Counted from the stretch's first letter, positions 18,586 through 30,891 are shown. The stretch is DNA of 64,000 bases from Arachidicoccus ginsenosidivorans (GCF_007971385.1 NZ_CP042434.1:434001-498000), one strand, 5' to 3'. The notes: a model not told the origin generated them from the letters alone. Numbers and translations: made by a program.

Positions 18586-19227
18586 CTAAAACAAGCCATA
18601 TAACAACCTGTCGATTTTATTGATAATCTCCCCCAGATGCTCTTCGCTCTCGGCAAAATTAACATTATCCACATCGATGACCAGTAGTGGGCCTTCTTTG
18701 TAACCCTCAATCCATTTATCATATAATTGATTGAGTTTTTTCAGGTAATCCAAACGGATATTATCCTCATATTCTCTACCACGCTTTTGGATCTGCGCTA
18801 CCAGCGCAGGAACCGAGGCCTTCAGGTAAATAAGCAAATCAGGTGGCTTGATCATTTTTTTAAGGGTTTCAAAAAAATGATAATAGTTATTAAAATCCCT
18901 GGTGCTCATCAGACTCATGTCATGTAGGTTCGGGGCGAAGATATTGGCATCTTCATAGATGGTCCGGTCCTGGATAACGGTTTCTGTTCCCTGATCGATT
19001 TCAATGAGTTGTTTTAGACGGCTATTGAGAAAATAGATTTGCAGCTCAAAGCTCCAACGGGCCATATCTTCATAAAAATCTGTCAAATATGGGTTATGGT
19101 CCACATCCTCAAACTGTGGAATCCACTTATAATGTTTACTAAGTAATTCGGTAAGCGTGGTTTTACCCGCTCCGATATTGCCCGCAATAGCGATATGTTT
19201 AGGCTTTTGTTTTGCTGCTTTTGCCAT
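18586..19227 (-). CDS. Deoxynucleoside kinase
   Basis: This 213-residue P-loop kinase is of the dNK/dGK/dAK family, which salvages deoxynucleosides by 5'-phosphorylation. The Walker A is AGNIGAGKTT near residue 15. FEDVDHNPYL carries the Glu/Asp substrate contacts, IQDRTIYED holds the DRS-like catalytic motif, and KRGREYE is the arginine-rich LID. Length and order are typical. It is followed at 91 bases by a VOC gene and preceded by trpS on the same strand. Substrate preference (purine or pyrimidine) cannot be read off. Confidence 0.9.
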   Translation of the reverse strand: MAKAAKQKPKHIAIAGNIGAGKTTLTELLSKHYKWIPQFEDVDHNPYLTDFYEDMARWSFELQIYFLNSRLKQLIEIDQGTETVIQDRTIYEDANIFAPNLHDMSLMSTRDFNNYYHFFETLKKMIKPPDLLIYLKASVPALVAQIQKRGREYEDNIRLDYLKKLNQLYDKWIEGYKEGPLLVIDVDNVNFAESEEHLGEIINKIDRLLYGLF

Positions 19228-19317
19228 CAGGTGGATTTAGGTGGACGAAGAAAATGGCGCTCAGCAGTGCAATTGGCCTTTACCGCCCTTCTCTGCTGCG
19301 CGTATTTTGTTGCTAAT

Positions 19318-20325
19318 TTAATAATTTATTCCCATTGCCTCACGTACTATTTTTATCGTGCGGGATGCACTTTCCCGGGCCTTTGCAGCACCCTGGCGCA
19401 TAATTTTATCTAAATAGGCACTGTCTTGCTGTATGGCCAGGGCTTTATCCCTGATGGGGGCTACAAAACGGGCCATATCTTCTCCGAGCTGTTTTTTAAA
19501 ATCACCATACCTGATCTGGCAATTATTGTAGTCTTCCTCAAATTTGTTCACGACCGCAGGTTCGCTTACCAGGGAAGCGAGTGTAAAGAGATTTTCAATA
19601 TAATCCGGCTTCTGTTGACCAGGCGCTGAAGGGCCTTGATCTGTCTGTGCTTTTTTAAGCTTTTTTTGAATCAATTCATCTGAGTCACTCAAATAGATGG
19701 TGGCCATCTGATTTTCGCTTTTACTCATCTTTCCTTTACCGTCAAGGCTCATAATCTTTACAAGATCACTATTGAAATTAAAGGCCTTTGGCATTGGGAA
19801 CACTTCCCCATACCGGTGGTTAAAGCGTTCCGCAAAGTTGCGGGCCATCTCCAGATGCTGCTGCTGATCTTTGCCCACCGGCACTTTAACTGCGCGATGA
19901 ATCAGTATATCAGCGGCCATCAGTACCGGATAGGTTAAGAGGCCGGCATTTACATTATCAGGATTGAGCCGAACTTTATCCTTAAAAGTGGGTACTTTTT
20001 CCAATTCCCCTTTATAGGCCATCATATTCAGATATAGATATAATTCGGCGATTTCCGGCACATCACTTTGTACGTAAATGGCCGCCTTGTCCGGATCCAG
20101 TCCACAGGCCAGATTTTCCGCGATCACTCTATGGACACTTGATCTGAGTGTTTTCGTATCTGGATGGGTGGTCAGACTATGCCAGTCGGCCACAAAAAAG
20201 TAACAGTTATAATCTTCTTGCATACGCACATAATTGCGCATGGCACCAAAATAATTACCTAGATGCAGGTAACCCGTCGGTCTGATTCCACTTAATACAA
20301 TCTCTTTTTGCATATCTTTTTGCAT
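19318..20325 (-). CDS. trpS: Tryptophanyl-tRNA synthetase
   Basis: This class I synthetase charges tRNA-Trp. The HIGH-type motif is GYLHLGNYFGAMRN and the KMSKS loop is GKGKMSKSENQM near residue 215. The end, RESASRTIKIVREAMGI, is typical of bacterial TrpS. The frame is open to 20391, but the extra 22 residues are unlike the family, so the ATG at 20325 or 20313 is preferred; both place a short lead before IVLSGIRPTG. Length (about 335) is standard. Confidence 0.95.
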   Translation of the reverse strand: MQKDMQKEIVLSGIRPTGYLHLGNYFGAMRNYVRMQEDYNCYFFVADWHSLTTHPDTKTLRSSVHRVIAENLACGLDPDKAAIYVQSDVPEIAELYLYLNMMAYKGELEKVPTFKDKVRLNPDNVNAGLLTYPVLMAADILIHRAVKVPVGKDQQQHLEMARNFAERFNHRYGEVFPMPKAFNFNSDLVKIMSLDGKGKMSKSENQMATIYLSDSDELIQKKLKKAQTDQGPSAPGQQKPDYIENLFTLASLVSEPAVVNKFEEDYNNCQIRYGDFKKQLGEDMARFVAPIRDKALAIQQDSAYLDKIMRQGAAKARESASRTIKIVREAMGINY

Positions 20326-20432
20326 AAGGGGCGAAGGTAAGAATTTTGCCTGTTTACACGTCACCCCGGCAGCAAAAAATTGCAGGCTCACGGCTTGCCT
20401 GTTATTGCTTCACGCAGACCTTAGCCGATTAT

Positions 20433-21176
20433 TCAAAACCTCAGGGTCCGCCACTGCCAGTTTAAAGTATTAAAAAGTACCAGTTGGTTGTGGAGCACGG
20501 GCAGTCCGATCAATAACTTTAGCGCTTCCTGGGCCATTAATAACCCCATGATGCCTGGCAAAGTCGCCAGAACACCGTTTTCAGCGCAATTTGGAGCCAT
20601 TTTTGCCGGCGGAGGGCTTGCAAACAAATCTCTGAGGGTTTTTCCGCCTTGATGGCCAAATACCGCCATTTGCCCTTCAAAACCTAAAATACTGCCATAG
20701 ATAACAGGGATTTCCATTTTTTTACAGCTATCGCTGACAATATAGCGGGTTTTGAAATTATCACTACCGTCTACAACCAAATCATACCCCTGTAGCAACT
20801 GCACCGCATTTTCTGTTGTCAGGCGCTGGTTTTTGAAAGCAAAAAAAGTCGCCGGCCGTTGTTTTCTTAAAGTAGCTTCTGCTATCTTGACTTTATAAGC
20901 AGCAATATCCTCAGGGCTATAGAGCAGTTGTCGGTGCAGATTGTGGATTTCTATCTGGTCAAAATCAACGCATCCCAGATGCCCCACTCCTGCACCATTT
21001 AAATATTGCAATACAGGACAACCCAGTCCGCCGGCCCCGATGACCATGACCTTAGCACGAGCCAATTGCTGCTGGCCTTCCCAACCAATCTCTGGCACCA
21101 GCATTTGCCGTCCATAGAGCATATAATCCTCCCTGGTCAATTGTGAATGGTTACCCTTATTGTTGATTGTATTCAT
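20433..21176 (-). CDS. thiF: ThiF-type adenylyltransferase (ThiS-activating)
   Basis: This 247-residue E1-like enzyme adenylates the C-terminal glycine of ThiS in thiazole synthesis. Features are the N-terminal YGRQMLVPEIGWEGQ, the ATP loop GAGGLGCPVLQYL, the Arg in HNLHRQ that contacts ATP, and DGSDNFKTRY. Only one cysteine remains near the usual zinc or thiol region (PNCAENGVL), and the C-terminal CxxC pair of the MoeB/ThiF group is not evident. This also occurs in other members. It is the last gene of the thiamine operon, 19 bases after thiH. Confidence 0.88.
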   Translation of the reverse strand: MNTINNKGNHSQLTREDYMLYGRQMLVPEIGWEGQQQLARAKVMVIGAGGLGCPVLQYLNGAGVGHLGCVDFDQIEIHNLHRQLLYSPEDIAAYKVKIAEATLRKQRPATFFAFKNQRLTTENAVQLLQGYDLVVDGSDNFKTRYIVSDSCKKMEIPVIYGSILGFEGQMAVFGHQGGKTLRDLFASPPPAKMAPNCAENGVLATLPGIMGLLMAQEALKLLIGLPVLHNQLVLFNTLNWQWRTLRF

Positions 21177-21195
21177 AAAGAAAACTTTTCCAAGA

Positions 21196-22473
21196 TTATA
21201 TATTACCTCCTGTCACTCCAGCAAGAGAAAGATCCCAGTCTTTAAATACCGGATCATAACCGGCATCCCGAATCATTTGGCAAATTTCTGCTACAGTACG
21301 TTCATCGCTGATTTCAAATTGCTCCAGCGAATCTTTGGCAGCGCTGTATCCACCAGGATTGGTCCTAGATCCCGCACTCATGGTGGTGATACCAAGGCTA
21401 ATCAAATGATCCCGATACGAAGGGGTTTCCCTTGTTGAAAGGCTGATATCCAGATCAGGGTCTACCAGCCGGTAAGCCAGTATCAGTTGCAGGAGTTCTT
21501 TGTCTGTAACGGGAAAAGGGGCTACCAAGGCACCCTCCGCCGGACGCAGCCTTGGAAAAGACAGACTGTAGCTAGTCTGCCAGTAATGCCTGCGTAAAAA
21601 TTTAAGGTGTGCCATGGTCATAAAACTATCCACCCGCCAGTTTTGTAGTCCTAACAGGACGCCGATACCGATTTTTCTAACGCCTGCCCTGCAGGCCCTT
21701 TCAGCGGTACCTAGTCTAAAATCAAAATTGGTTTTTCTGCCTTTTAGATGGTACTGCTGATAGGTCGGACGGTGGTAGGTTTCCTGGTAGACTGTAATAC
21801 CATAAGCGCCTGCTTCCACCAGCGATTCATACGCCTTTTGCCCTAGAGGTTGCACCTCTAATGAAATCTGGGCAAAATGGCTTTTTAGCTGTTGCAATGC
21901 CCGTACAAAATAATCAGTATTCACTTCATTTGCCGCTTCCCCTGTTACAAGTAATACTTGTTCAAACCCACTTGCCTTTAGTACGCGTGCTTCTGCTTCA
22001 ATCTCCCGAGCTGACAGGGTCTTTCTTGGCAGTTTGTTTCCCAGACTAAACCCGCAATAAGTACAGATATTTTGGCATTTATTGCTTAGATATAGCGGCG
22101 CAAACAGCCGGATTGTCTTCCCAAAACGCTGCCGGGTCATGCGCTGCGCTTTTACGGCCATTGGTTCCAAAAAAGAGGCCGCTGCTGGCGACATAAAGGC
22201 CATAAATGCTTCCAGGCCCGGTCTTGGATGCTTAAGCGCATTTGCGACCTGCTCAGGGGTCGTCCGGGCAATTCGCTCCTGAATTTCATCCCAGTTAAAA
22301 AGGTTGAATTCATCCAGAAAAGTGGCAGATAGATTTTCCGGGGTTTTATTTGCAAAAACTGGTGCTACCGGCATTTCCGGCGCAACCGAATCGCTTTGAT
22401 TAATTTGGTCGTTTTTTTGAAAAACAGGCTTCGTACCCTTAGTACCAAACACCTGACTTGCTGTTGTTTTCAT
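21196..22473 (-). CDS. thiH: 2-iminoacetate synthase, radical SAM
   Basis: ThiH cleaves tyrosine by radical chemistry to give dehydroglycine for the thiazole ring. The 4Fe-4S cluster motif CxxxCxxC is in SNKCQNICTYCGFSLGNKL near residue 137. The ThiH-specific FLRRHYWQTSYSLSFPRLRPAEG region and the C-terminal SAGSRTNPGGYS stretch are present. The protein is 425 residues long, with an unusual 45-residue polar N-terminal extension before the conserved TFLDEFN helix. It lies between thiG and thiF in the operon. Confidence 0.94.
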   Translation of the reverse strand: MKTTASQVFGTKGTKPVFQKNDQINQSDSVAPEMPVAPVFANKTPENLSATFLDEFNLFNWDEIQERIARTTPEQVANALKHPRPGLEAFMAFMSPAAASFLEPMAVKAQRMTRQRFGKTIRLFAPLYLSNKCQNICTYCGFSLGNKLPRKTLSAREIEAEARVLKASGFEQVLLVTGEAANEVNTDYFVRALQQLKSHFAQISLEVQPLGQKAYESLVEAGAYGITVYQETYHRPTYQQYHLKGRKTNFDFRLGTAERACRAGVRKIGIGVLLGLQNWRVDSFMTMAHLKFLRRHYWQTSYSLSFPRLRPAEGALVAPFPVTDKELLQLILAYRLVDPDLDISLSTRETPSYRDHLISLGITTMSAGSRTNPGGYSAAKDSLEQFEISDERTVAEICQMIRDAGYDPVFKDWDLSLAGVTGGNI

Positions 22474-22599
22474 ATTTCTGTCATTTTAAGATAACCTGGG
22501 TTGTGAAAGCATATCAATAATTCAATAAGAGATCTCTTCTTTTGCACTGCATTACGCAGTGTAGCAATGCACAGCCATGTCTCACCGGTTTCTATCTGG

Positions 22600-23505
22600 T
22601 CAGGATAGAAAATCAGTTAATGGGCTGGTCGCCTCTCCAAGCACGCCTTTGCTGGCAATACCTGCACGCCGGGCTAACCTGCCTGCCCTTACCGCCCATT
22701 TAAAGGCTGCGGCCATTGCTACTGGATCAGCTGCAGTGGCAATGGCCGTGCTGATCAGCACCGCATCTGCCCCTATTTCCATGGCCAGCGCCGCATCTGA
22801 AGGGCTGCCTATTCCTGCGTCGATGATTACCGGCACCGCCGAATTTTCAATAATTATTTCCAGAAATTCTCGGCTGCTTAAGCCCAGATTGGAGCCAATG
22901 GGGGCCCCTAAAGGCATGACCGCTGCCACGCCAACCTCTTCCAGCCTTTTGCATAAAACCGGATCTGCGTGCACATAGGGCAGTACAATGAATCCTTTAT
23001 TTACCAGGGCCTCCGCAGCTAGTAGCGTTTCTACCGGATCTGGCATTAAATGCGTTGGATCAGGATGGATTTCCAGTTTAACAAAATTGGTTTCCATTAT
23101 TTCCCGGGAGAGCTCCGCGGCCAGCACTGCTTCTTTGGCCGTCCTTGCTCCGGAGGTATTGGGCAAAAGATGTACTGTTTGTCTAATTTCCTTTGTGGGG
23201 TAAACCGCTTCAGGTATATACGACAGAAGTGACTGATTTTCTTTCTTATTACCTTGTTTATCCTTTGCAGGAAATGGTGCATCCATTCTTCTTAATGCGA
23301 CCGTAACCAAATTTGTTTCTGCGGCGCTGATTGCCGACTGCATTGCAGAAAGCTGCCCATATTTACCTGTTCCTAAAAACAGTCGGGAATAAAAGACCTG
23401 GCCGCCAATCTCCAAAGCATCACTGTCAAGGGATTCGTTATCGTCGTACGGCGCTGCCTTTGCTTGATTTTCTTTATCCATTGTTGTTTGATTAAGTTCT
23501 GTCAT
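22600..23505 (-). CDS. thiG: Thiazole synthase
   Basis: ThiG condenses deoxyxylulose phosphate, dehydroglycine and ThiS thiocarboxylate into the thiazole phosphate. The barrel shows [11 protein letters not shown] with the start of the DXP-binding region, [15 protein letters not shown] with the imine-forming lysine, and [26 protein letters not shown] at the phosphate site. At 301 residues it is longer than usual, from a 30-residue N-terminal tail and an insertion of about 20 residues after [11 protein letters not shown]. Both additions are polar. It sits between thiE and thiH. Confidence 0.94.
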   Translation of the reverse strand: MTELNQTTMDKENQAKAAPYDDNESLDSDALEIGGQVFYSRLFLGTGKYGQLSAMQSAISAAETNLVTVALRRMDAPFPAKDKQGNKKENQSLLSYIPEAVYPTKEIRQTVHLLPNTSGARTAKEAVLAAELSREIMETNFVKLEIHPDPTHLMPDPVETLLAAEALVNKGFIVLPYVHADPVLCKRLEEVGVAAVMPLGAPIGSNLGLSSREFLEIIIENSAVPVIIDAGIGSPSDAALAMEIGADAVLISTAIATAADPVAMAAAFKWAVRAGRLARRAGIASKGVLGEATSPLTDFLS

Positions 23506-23620
23506 GATTGTTGTATAAAACCTGTAAATTGCTAGTATTCAGATATCCAATAATGTAGATATTGATTAATAAAATTGTAAAAACCGCTAATGAAAGCAAC
23601 AGCCTTCCACTAAAAACCAG

Positions 23621-24439
23621 TCAGGCATTTACCGTTTTGTTAAACTGACCAATGCTATCCAGCACCTTTTGAAATTCAAAACTGTTCTTTTCTTTCCAAA
23701 GGCTATAAAATTCTGTTACTGTAGCGCAACTCAGTTTCACCTTGCTTGCTATTTCGCCAGCTCTTAAGTCCACCTGACGACTCAGATAGCCGGAAACAGC
23801 AACCCCATTGACGCCTGTTTTAAATATGGCCGGAACGTCGTGTTCAAGTATTCCACCAATGGCATATATAGGTGGAAAATCAAGGCAATTATTGTTACTG
23901 GCGGCAACCGGGCTGTTTACGCCAATATCCTGCAGGATCTTCCTGTATCCCATCAGGCCTAAAACGGGGCTTAATCCGAGTTTAGTTGTGGTATAGCGAT
24001 AAGGCCCAAGCCCTATATAATCCACGCCCTGTGCTACCCGCATCCGCACATCTGTCGCTGTATTGGCGGTGCCCCCTATAATAGCCGCATCTCCTAAAGT
24101 CTGCCTGGCCACTTGTATCGAAGGGTCTTTTAACCCCAAATGAACGCCGTCCGATCCCACCTCCAAAGCCAGGTGCAAATGATCATTCAAAATAAAAGTA
24201 GCCTGATAGCTATCGCACAGCTGCCTGGTTATACGGCCAGCCTCCAAAATCTGCTCCCTGGTCTGGTTTTTTAAGCGTAGCTGGATCCATCTGCAACCGC
24301 CCTCCAGGGCTAATTGAATATAAAAAAGATGCGCAGCTGACGTATTACCCTGGGAAACAAATTGCCACCGAGGAAAAAATCCATTGCTTCTGACTATCTG
24401 CTTTTTATTATATTTTGGATTACTTACATTACCTGCCAT
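23621..24439 (-). CDS. thiE: Thiamine phosphate synthase
   Basis: This barrel enzyme joins the pyrimidine pyrophosphate to thiazole phosphate. Markers are GGCRWIQLRLKNQTREQ with the diphosphate-binding lysine/arginine side, FILNDHLHLALEVGSDGVHLG, the phosphate loop GPYRYTTTK, and YAIGGI near the end. At 272 residues it is longer than usual, with about 30 extra residues at the N-terminus and a C-terminal helical tail of about 45. A second ThiE-like protein is encoded three genes upstream, so this one, with the full active-site set, is the better candidate for the synthase. Confidence 0.88.
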   Translation of the reverse strand: MAGNVSNPKYNKKQIVRSNGFFPRWQFVSQGNTSAAHLFYIQLALEGGCRWIQLRLKNQTREQILEAGRITRQLCDSYQATFILNDHLHLALEVGSDGVHLGLKDPSIQVARQTLGDAAIIGGTANTATDVRMRVAQGVDYIGLGPYRYTTTKLGLSPVLGLMGYRKILQDIGVNSPVAASNNNCLDFPPIYAIGGILEHDVPAIFKTGVNGVAVSGYLSRQVDLRAGEIASKVKLSCATVTEFYSLWKEKNSFEFQKVLDSIGQFNKTVNA

Positions 24440-24528
24440 TTCTATATTTCATTTTTATTTTTCATTTTTATAGTCCTTCAACCTGAAACTAAATCCTGAA
24501 AGATTATCCTAATCTATATGTGTACCAC

Positions 24529-25355
24529 TCAATGCACGCCAAGCAAGCCCTGGCTACTGTTTAAAAAAGATTCCATATACGCCTTAGCAGCATACGCGGC
24601 CACTTGCAATGTATTGCCTTGGGCTAGTTGGGCGGTCACAATACTACTGTGCACACATCCTGAACCATGCTTTTTAGAAGTAACATCCCTAGCTACGGCA
24701 TTTGTCTTTAAACACGCTTGACGCGCCTGATTTGTACCAGGTTCATAATAAAATAGCCAGTCATCCGGCGTAGTTTGCGCTAAATGCCCTCCTTTGAGCA
24801 GTATTGCGGTAAAAAGACTGATTTGCTGTAGTAGCGGAGCTAAATAATCAAGGCTGCGTTCTTTGGAAAGGTCACTTGCCTTTGTCAGCCCCAACAGGCG
24901 ACAAAGCGTGGCCGCTTCCCCTGCATTAGGCGTTACAAGAGCACATTTACTTAATATGGCTTTCCAGTTGACAGCATTTTTACCCGCCAGCTCTGTTTTT
25001 GTCAGCTCAAAAAAATGTCCGCCTGCTGTCGGGTTGAACACCGGATCCCAGACAATTTGTGCGGATGGTAAATACTGCTGAATCGCTGTGAGCAAAATGA
25101 ACAACATCTGGCGGTTTTTAACTGCGCCGATCTTCACTGCCTTAATCGCAAATCTGCCGCTAAGCGTCTTTAAAGACGCCTCAATAAAATCCAATTTTAC
25201 CCAAGCTGCCCGATCAAAATGTTTGTCTGTCTGAATGGTATTGCAACTTATTATGCCTAACCCATAAACATCCTGTTGGTGCATGGCTTTTATATCTGCT
25301 AAAAGCCCCGCCCGCCAGTAGGGTCTAGTCCAGCAATACTTAAAGCAAATGGCAT
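24529..25355 (-). CDS. thiD: Hydroxymethylpyrimidine (phosphate) kinase (frameshifted as sequenced)
   Basis: ThiD phosphorylates HMP and HMP-P for thiamine synthesis; it is a ribokinase-like enzyme. The frame as written starts at MHQQDVYG (25284) and lacks the substrate-binding N-terminus. Upstream, another frame from an ATG at 25355 reads MPFALSIAGLDPTGGRG. One extra base in the G4 run at 25306-25309 joins them as TGGRGLLADIKAMHQQD, the expected ThiD motif, giving 275 residues. The C-terminal catalytic GSGCVHSSIVTAQLAQG is intact. It lies between the two thiE-like genes. Confidence 0.88.
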
Positions 25356-25384
25356 TTTAACTGTGCCAGCGCCAGGCGGCCGAT

Positions 25385-26160
25385 TTATTTTTTGCAAATA
25401 TTCTCCCATACGACTTTCACTGTTTTAAATTTGTCAATAGCTCGCCTTTCCCACAGGGCACCTGCAATACCCCCGCTATTCAAGGGCGGCCAGATACTAC
25501 CTAAGAGCGCCCCGCCTACGTAACCCGCTTTATACACCTGCCCAAGATTTTCCAGCTCCAGCCCACCCATTGCGATACACTTGGGGAACTTTCCTTTATG
25601 TGTAATAGCTGGCACATGCAGTAGAGCAGGATTTGCACAATACCCCTGCTTGGAGAGGCTATCAAATACCGGGCTCACCAACACATAGTTATAGTAAATT
25701 GAAGGGTGTCGGGAGGGGTGTCCGGGGGGCTGTTGATGGCCTATGTCAGTCGGGCACAGTTCAGACAGAGATGCCCATTTGTGTATGCCCGTCGAAAAAA
25801 TCAGGTCTTTAAATTGACTTATATAGTCCATTACCGTTGTTTGATTATATAATGGCTGGCGTAGCCATTCGCAAATATGCATACGGTGTATTTGATTGTG
25901 ATCCATCCAGTCCATCATTTTGTGCATAGCAGGTTTGTCTAGTGGGGTCTCTCCCATCGCTAAAGGCGGATGCACGACCAGTTTAGCACGATACGCAACA
26001 GGAATCATTTGTACAAGGGCAGTCAATGCCTTAAAATCAGCCTTTGGCTTTCTTAAATGCAAAAGTTCCAGCCCTGAAGCAAACAATTCTGTTATAGTTG
26101 CCGCCTCTACCTGCAATAATCTATCTGTAACATGCTCGGGTCTGGTGATAACAAGCAGCA

Positions 26161-26161
<1 letters not shown>
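25385..26161 (-). CDS. ThiE/TenI-like thiamine phosphate synthase homologue
   Basis: This 258-residue protein has the ThiE/TenI barrel: LELLHLRKPKADF near residue 33, a PVFDSLSKQGY phosphate-loop-like segment near 165, and CIAMGGLELENL near 200. It lacks the ND motif of true ThiE (the equivalent strand reads LVVHPPLAM). It therefore resembles TenI-type or divergent ThiE proteins that aromatise the thiazole or have lost synthase activity. Its stop shares the A of the TAA/ATG overlap region with thiC's end (both at 26161), showing tight coupling. Presence of two ThiE folds in one operon is notable. Confidence 0.78.
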
Positions 26162-28082
<1,921 letters not shown>

Positions 28083-28099
28083 CTAACTACCAATAACGC

Positions 28100-28327
28100 T
28101 CACCCACCCTGGGTTGCAGTCAGAATAAGCAATTGGTCATTTTCCTGAAGAACGGTCAGATTCCAATCAGCTCTTGAAATCACTTGATCCTTTAATGCCA
28201 CAGCAATGCCATCAGTGGACAGTGGATAAAGATGCGCCATCAACATTTCAAGGGTCAGCTCAGTGGATAACACATCACTGTCAGACAGTGGATACTCAAA
28301 TAATTTTTGATTAATTTCTAGTCGCAT
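28100..28327 (-). CDS. thiS: Sulfur carrier protein
   Basis: This 75-residue ubiquitin-like carrier is adenylated by ThiF and thiocarboxylated to deliver sulfur to ThiG. The C-terminus is the required GlyGly (ATQGG). The fold pattern is visible: a starting strand MRLEINQKL, a helix with TLEMLMAHL, and VALKDQVISRADW before the last strand. It is the first gene of the thiamine operon, 73 bases downstream of the riboswitch. Confidence 0.93.
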   Translation of the reverse strand: MRLEINQKLFEYPLSDSDVLSTELTLEMLMAHLYPLSTDGIAVALKDQVISRADWNLTVLQENDQLLILTATQGG

Positions 28328-28400
28328 TCCTATAAGGTTTTTTAAATAAATAAAACTTTAGGAACGACTACTAAATGCCGGAAGGGCACCAGGAAGCTTT

Positions 28401-28484
28401 TCACTTTTCCCTACGCTAGTATGAACTAGATCAGGTTCAGAGGGTAAAATCTCAGCCTACACCTTGTAGACACCCCTAAAGTGA
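28401..28484 (-). promoter_or_regulatory. TPP (THI-element) riboswitch
   Basis: The conserved core is present on the minus strand: GGGGTG, GGCTGAGA, the TACCCTCTGAACCTGATC thi box, and CGTAGGGAA. P1 pairs TCACTTT (28478-28484) with AAAGTGA (28401-28407). Eight bases overlapping the 5' P1 strand, ACTTTAGG (28475-28482), are perfectly complementary to CCTAAAGT downstream (28355-28362), just before thiS. That gives a mutually exclusive pairing that could switch expression. The gap 28500-28967 beyond it holds only promoters and the palindrome at 28774. Confidence 0.95.
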
Positions 28485-28773
28485 TCCAAAGGTAAGGTTC
28501 TTTATGAACTTGCCAAAAGTTTTTAAACAACCACCTTTATGCATTCTTTTAAGTGAGCCAGATAACAACTGTTATTTCAATTATTTTTATCCATGAAGAT
28601 CAATTAAAAAGGTGGACTATTATAGCCTTTCGTAGATGGATGAATTTAAAATAAAAATGCAACAATAATTAGGTTAACCTGGCGCAGCCTGGGAAAACAA
28701 GGATTTAAAAGGTCTTAAAAACAAATCAATGTATATAATTTATAATTGCGACTTTTCATCTTTGCGCTTAATA

Positions 28774-28789
28774 GGGAAATAATTCCCCA
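28774..28789. repeat. 16-base palindromic element, copy 1
   Basis: GGGAAATAATTCCCCA is identical to the element at 45221-45236. It lies 178 bases upstream of the NDH-2 gene. The centre is AATAATT flanked by GGG and CCC arms. Confidence 0.5.
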
Positions 28790-28967
28790 CATAGACCCCA
28801 CTTGCTTACCATCGTTCGTACAGCTACGATTTGCCATTTGTTTATGACTGATTAGTGCGCTTATCTCAGAAATATTAGCTAAATTGCTTATTGAAATAAC
28901 ATTTATCCATATTGCCTTAAAGTCCTATTTGACGAGGTGTTGAAGAGGCAATTTAAAAAATGTAGTT

Positions 28968-30265
28968 ATGAAAGTTGTCATTATTGGAGGTGGGTTTGCC
29001 GGCATGCATATGGCTAAGGAGTTGGTTAAACAACAGAACATGGAAGTTCATTTAGTAGATAAAAACAATTATAATTTTTTCCCTCCTTTACTTTATCAGG
29101 TTTCTACGGCCTTCATAGAATCTTACAACATCAGTTACCCATTTAGAAAAATGTTCCAAAATAAAAAGAACTTCACCTTTCATATGGGCTCTCTTTTAAG
29201 CGTTGATCCTGACCAGCATTATATAATCACCACACACGAAAGAATTGATTATGACCAACTCGTGTTGTCTATGGGTTGTGAGACCAATTATTTCGGGATG
29301 GATGCGATCGAACAGGCAGCCTTACCCATGAAATCCATACATGACGCTATCAATTTACGAAATCATTTACTACTGATGCTGGAACAGGCATCCAGGCTTC
29401 CTGAATCCGATATCACCCCCTACACACAAATCGTTATTGCAGGTGGTGGACCTACCGGTGTAGAAATTGCCGGTATGCTAGCAGAAATGCAACGCGAAAT
29501 CATCCCCAAGGACTACGCAAAAAAGGTGTGTGAACATATTCAAATCTATCTTGTAGATATGGAAAGTACCCTTTTGAGAACCATGAGTGAGAAAGCGGGC
29601 CAGGAGGCCTATGCGGTACTGAAAAAAATGGGCATACAAATAAAACTGAATACTGCTGTAAAAAATTACGAAAACAATCGTGTATATCTTAGTGATGGAC
29701 AGGTGATTGAATCACATACCCTTATTTGGGCCAGTGGCGTCAAGGCAATGCAGGTTACGGGTCTCCCCCAAAGCGCTTTTGCAAAAAACGGAAGAATCCT
29801 TGTGAATGAATACAATAAGGTTCTGGATGTCGAAGATATTTATTGCCTGGGGATCAATGCCTGATGACGGCAGACCCGGACTATGAGAAGGGGCACCCTC
29901 AACTGGCCCAGGTAGCCATTCAACAAGGTACATTACTGGCTCATAACTTAAGGCATTTATACAAAAAGCATCCGCTGGAACCATTCAGGTATGTGAATAA
30001 AGGCTCTATGGCTATTATAGCAAAATATAAAGCAGTCGTAGATCTGCCTAAAGGATTTTTTAAAGGATTTTTTGCCTGGATGGTTTGGCTTTTTATTCAT
30101 CTGATCCCTATTGCCGGTTTTAGAAATAAAGTAAAACTATTTTTCTCCTGGAGTTGGTCCTTCTTAACCAATGATCCGACACTTAGGCTTATCATTCGCC
30201 CACGGAAAAATATTTTCCTCCAAACAGTCCAGAAGCCAAATAAAATAATTCAGGGATTCATTTAA
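28968..30265 (+). CDS. ndh: Type II NADH dehydrogenase-like FAD oxidoreductase (frameshifted as sequenced)
   Basis: A membrane-associated two-dinucleotide-binding flavoprotein that passes electrons from NADH to quinone without pumping. The N-terminal FAD loop is GGGFAGMHMAKEL, FFPPLLYQV is the NDH-2 aromatic segment, and the NADH loop is AGGGPTGVEIAGML. As written, the frame ends with CLGINA at 29864. One extra G in the G4 run at 29849-29852 gives YCLGDQCLMTADPDYEKGHPQ, the FAD-closing GD motif, and continues to 30265, for 432 residues. The C-terminal part has an amphipathic or hydrophobic segment (FAWMVWLFIHLIPIAGF) expected for membrane anchoring. Confidence 0.88.
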
Positions 30266-30290
30266 GGGATTTTAGGCTAGATGTGATAAG

Positions 30291-30352
30291 ACACAGCCAT
30301 CATATAAAGCGGAAGCAGTGAATATTTTCCATTATATATGATGGCTTTGTGT
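30291..30352. terminator. Bidirectional terminator-like hairpin
   Basis: Complementary arms at 30291-30306 and 30335-30352, a 16-bp stem with a 2-base bulge and a 28-base loop. It lies between the convergent ndh gene and the gene at 30355, with T runs on the plus-strand exit. Confidence 0.65.
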
Positions 30353-30354
30353 TT

Positions 30355-30891
30355 TCAGCTGTTAGAAGAATTACCAGCAAGTGAATTTACGGTTGAATAG
30401 GAGGATTTCGCCTCTATAAAATCGGGGGCAGCAGGTGCTAACAATTCAATATATGCCTCTAAATCTTCCCTCGTGTTTTTTAAACTGAAATGTTGTTTTA
30501 AGAAGGTATATTTCAACAACGGATAATTAAAATCCAGGTATTTATTACTGCATAAAAGATCATAATTCAGATCAATCATTTTTTCACCCACCAAACAGCA
30601 ATGCAAGAGCCTATGACTTTTTCTATGACTTAACATCACCCGAACTGTCATCCAGGCTCTGAATATGGTGCCGTACCAGGAAGGATTCCCTTTGGTGGAT
30701 AATCCTTGTAAATCCATGGCCGCCTTTAACTTGTCTGCAAAGGAATAACTTTGCTGCATACACTGCTCAAATCTATCCCTTAATGACACATCAGCCGTCA
30801 GCGATCTTGCCTTCTGATAACCCAAGGCTCGATCCAGGTGCATTTGAACGATTTTATTGACCTGACTGGTTAATTTAATTTTATTTTCCAT
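30355..30891 (-). CDS. Helical protein, DUF2383/PA2169-like four-helix bundle candidate
   Basis: This 178-residue all-helical protein has no cysteine clusters or signal peptide. The first helix reads KIVQMHLDRALGYQKA and the second SLRDRFEQCMQQSYSFADKLKAAM, a pattern like the ferritin-like DUF2383 (PA2169) bundles that pair an alternating-acid helix with a second long helix. A 141-residue protein at 45275 has the same opening plan, so both may belong to one stress-linked family. The Ser/Asn-rich last 15 residues look disordered. Family assignment is tentative. Confidence 0.5.
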   Translation of the reverse strand: MENKIKLTSQVNKIVQMHLDRALGYQKARSLTADVSLRDRFEQCMQQSYSFADKLKAAMDLQGLSTKGNPSWYGTIFRAWMTVRVMLSHRKSHRLLHCCLVGEKMIDLNYDLLCSNKYLDFNYPLLKYTFLKQHFSLKNTREDLEAYIELLAPAAPDFIEAKSSYSTVNSLAGNSSNS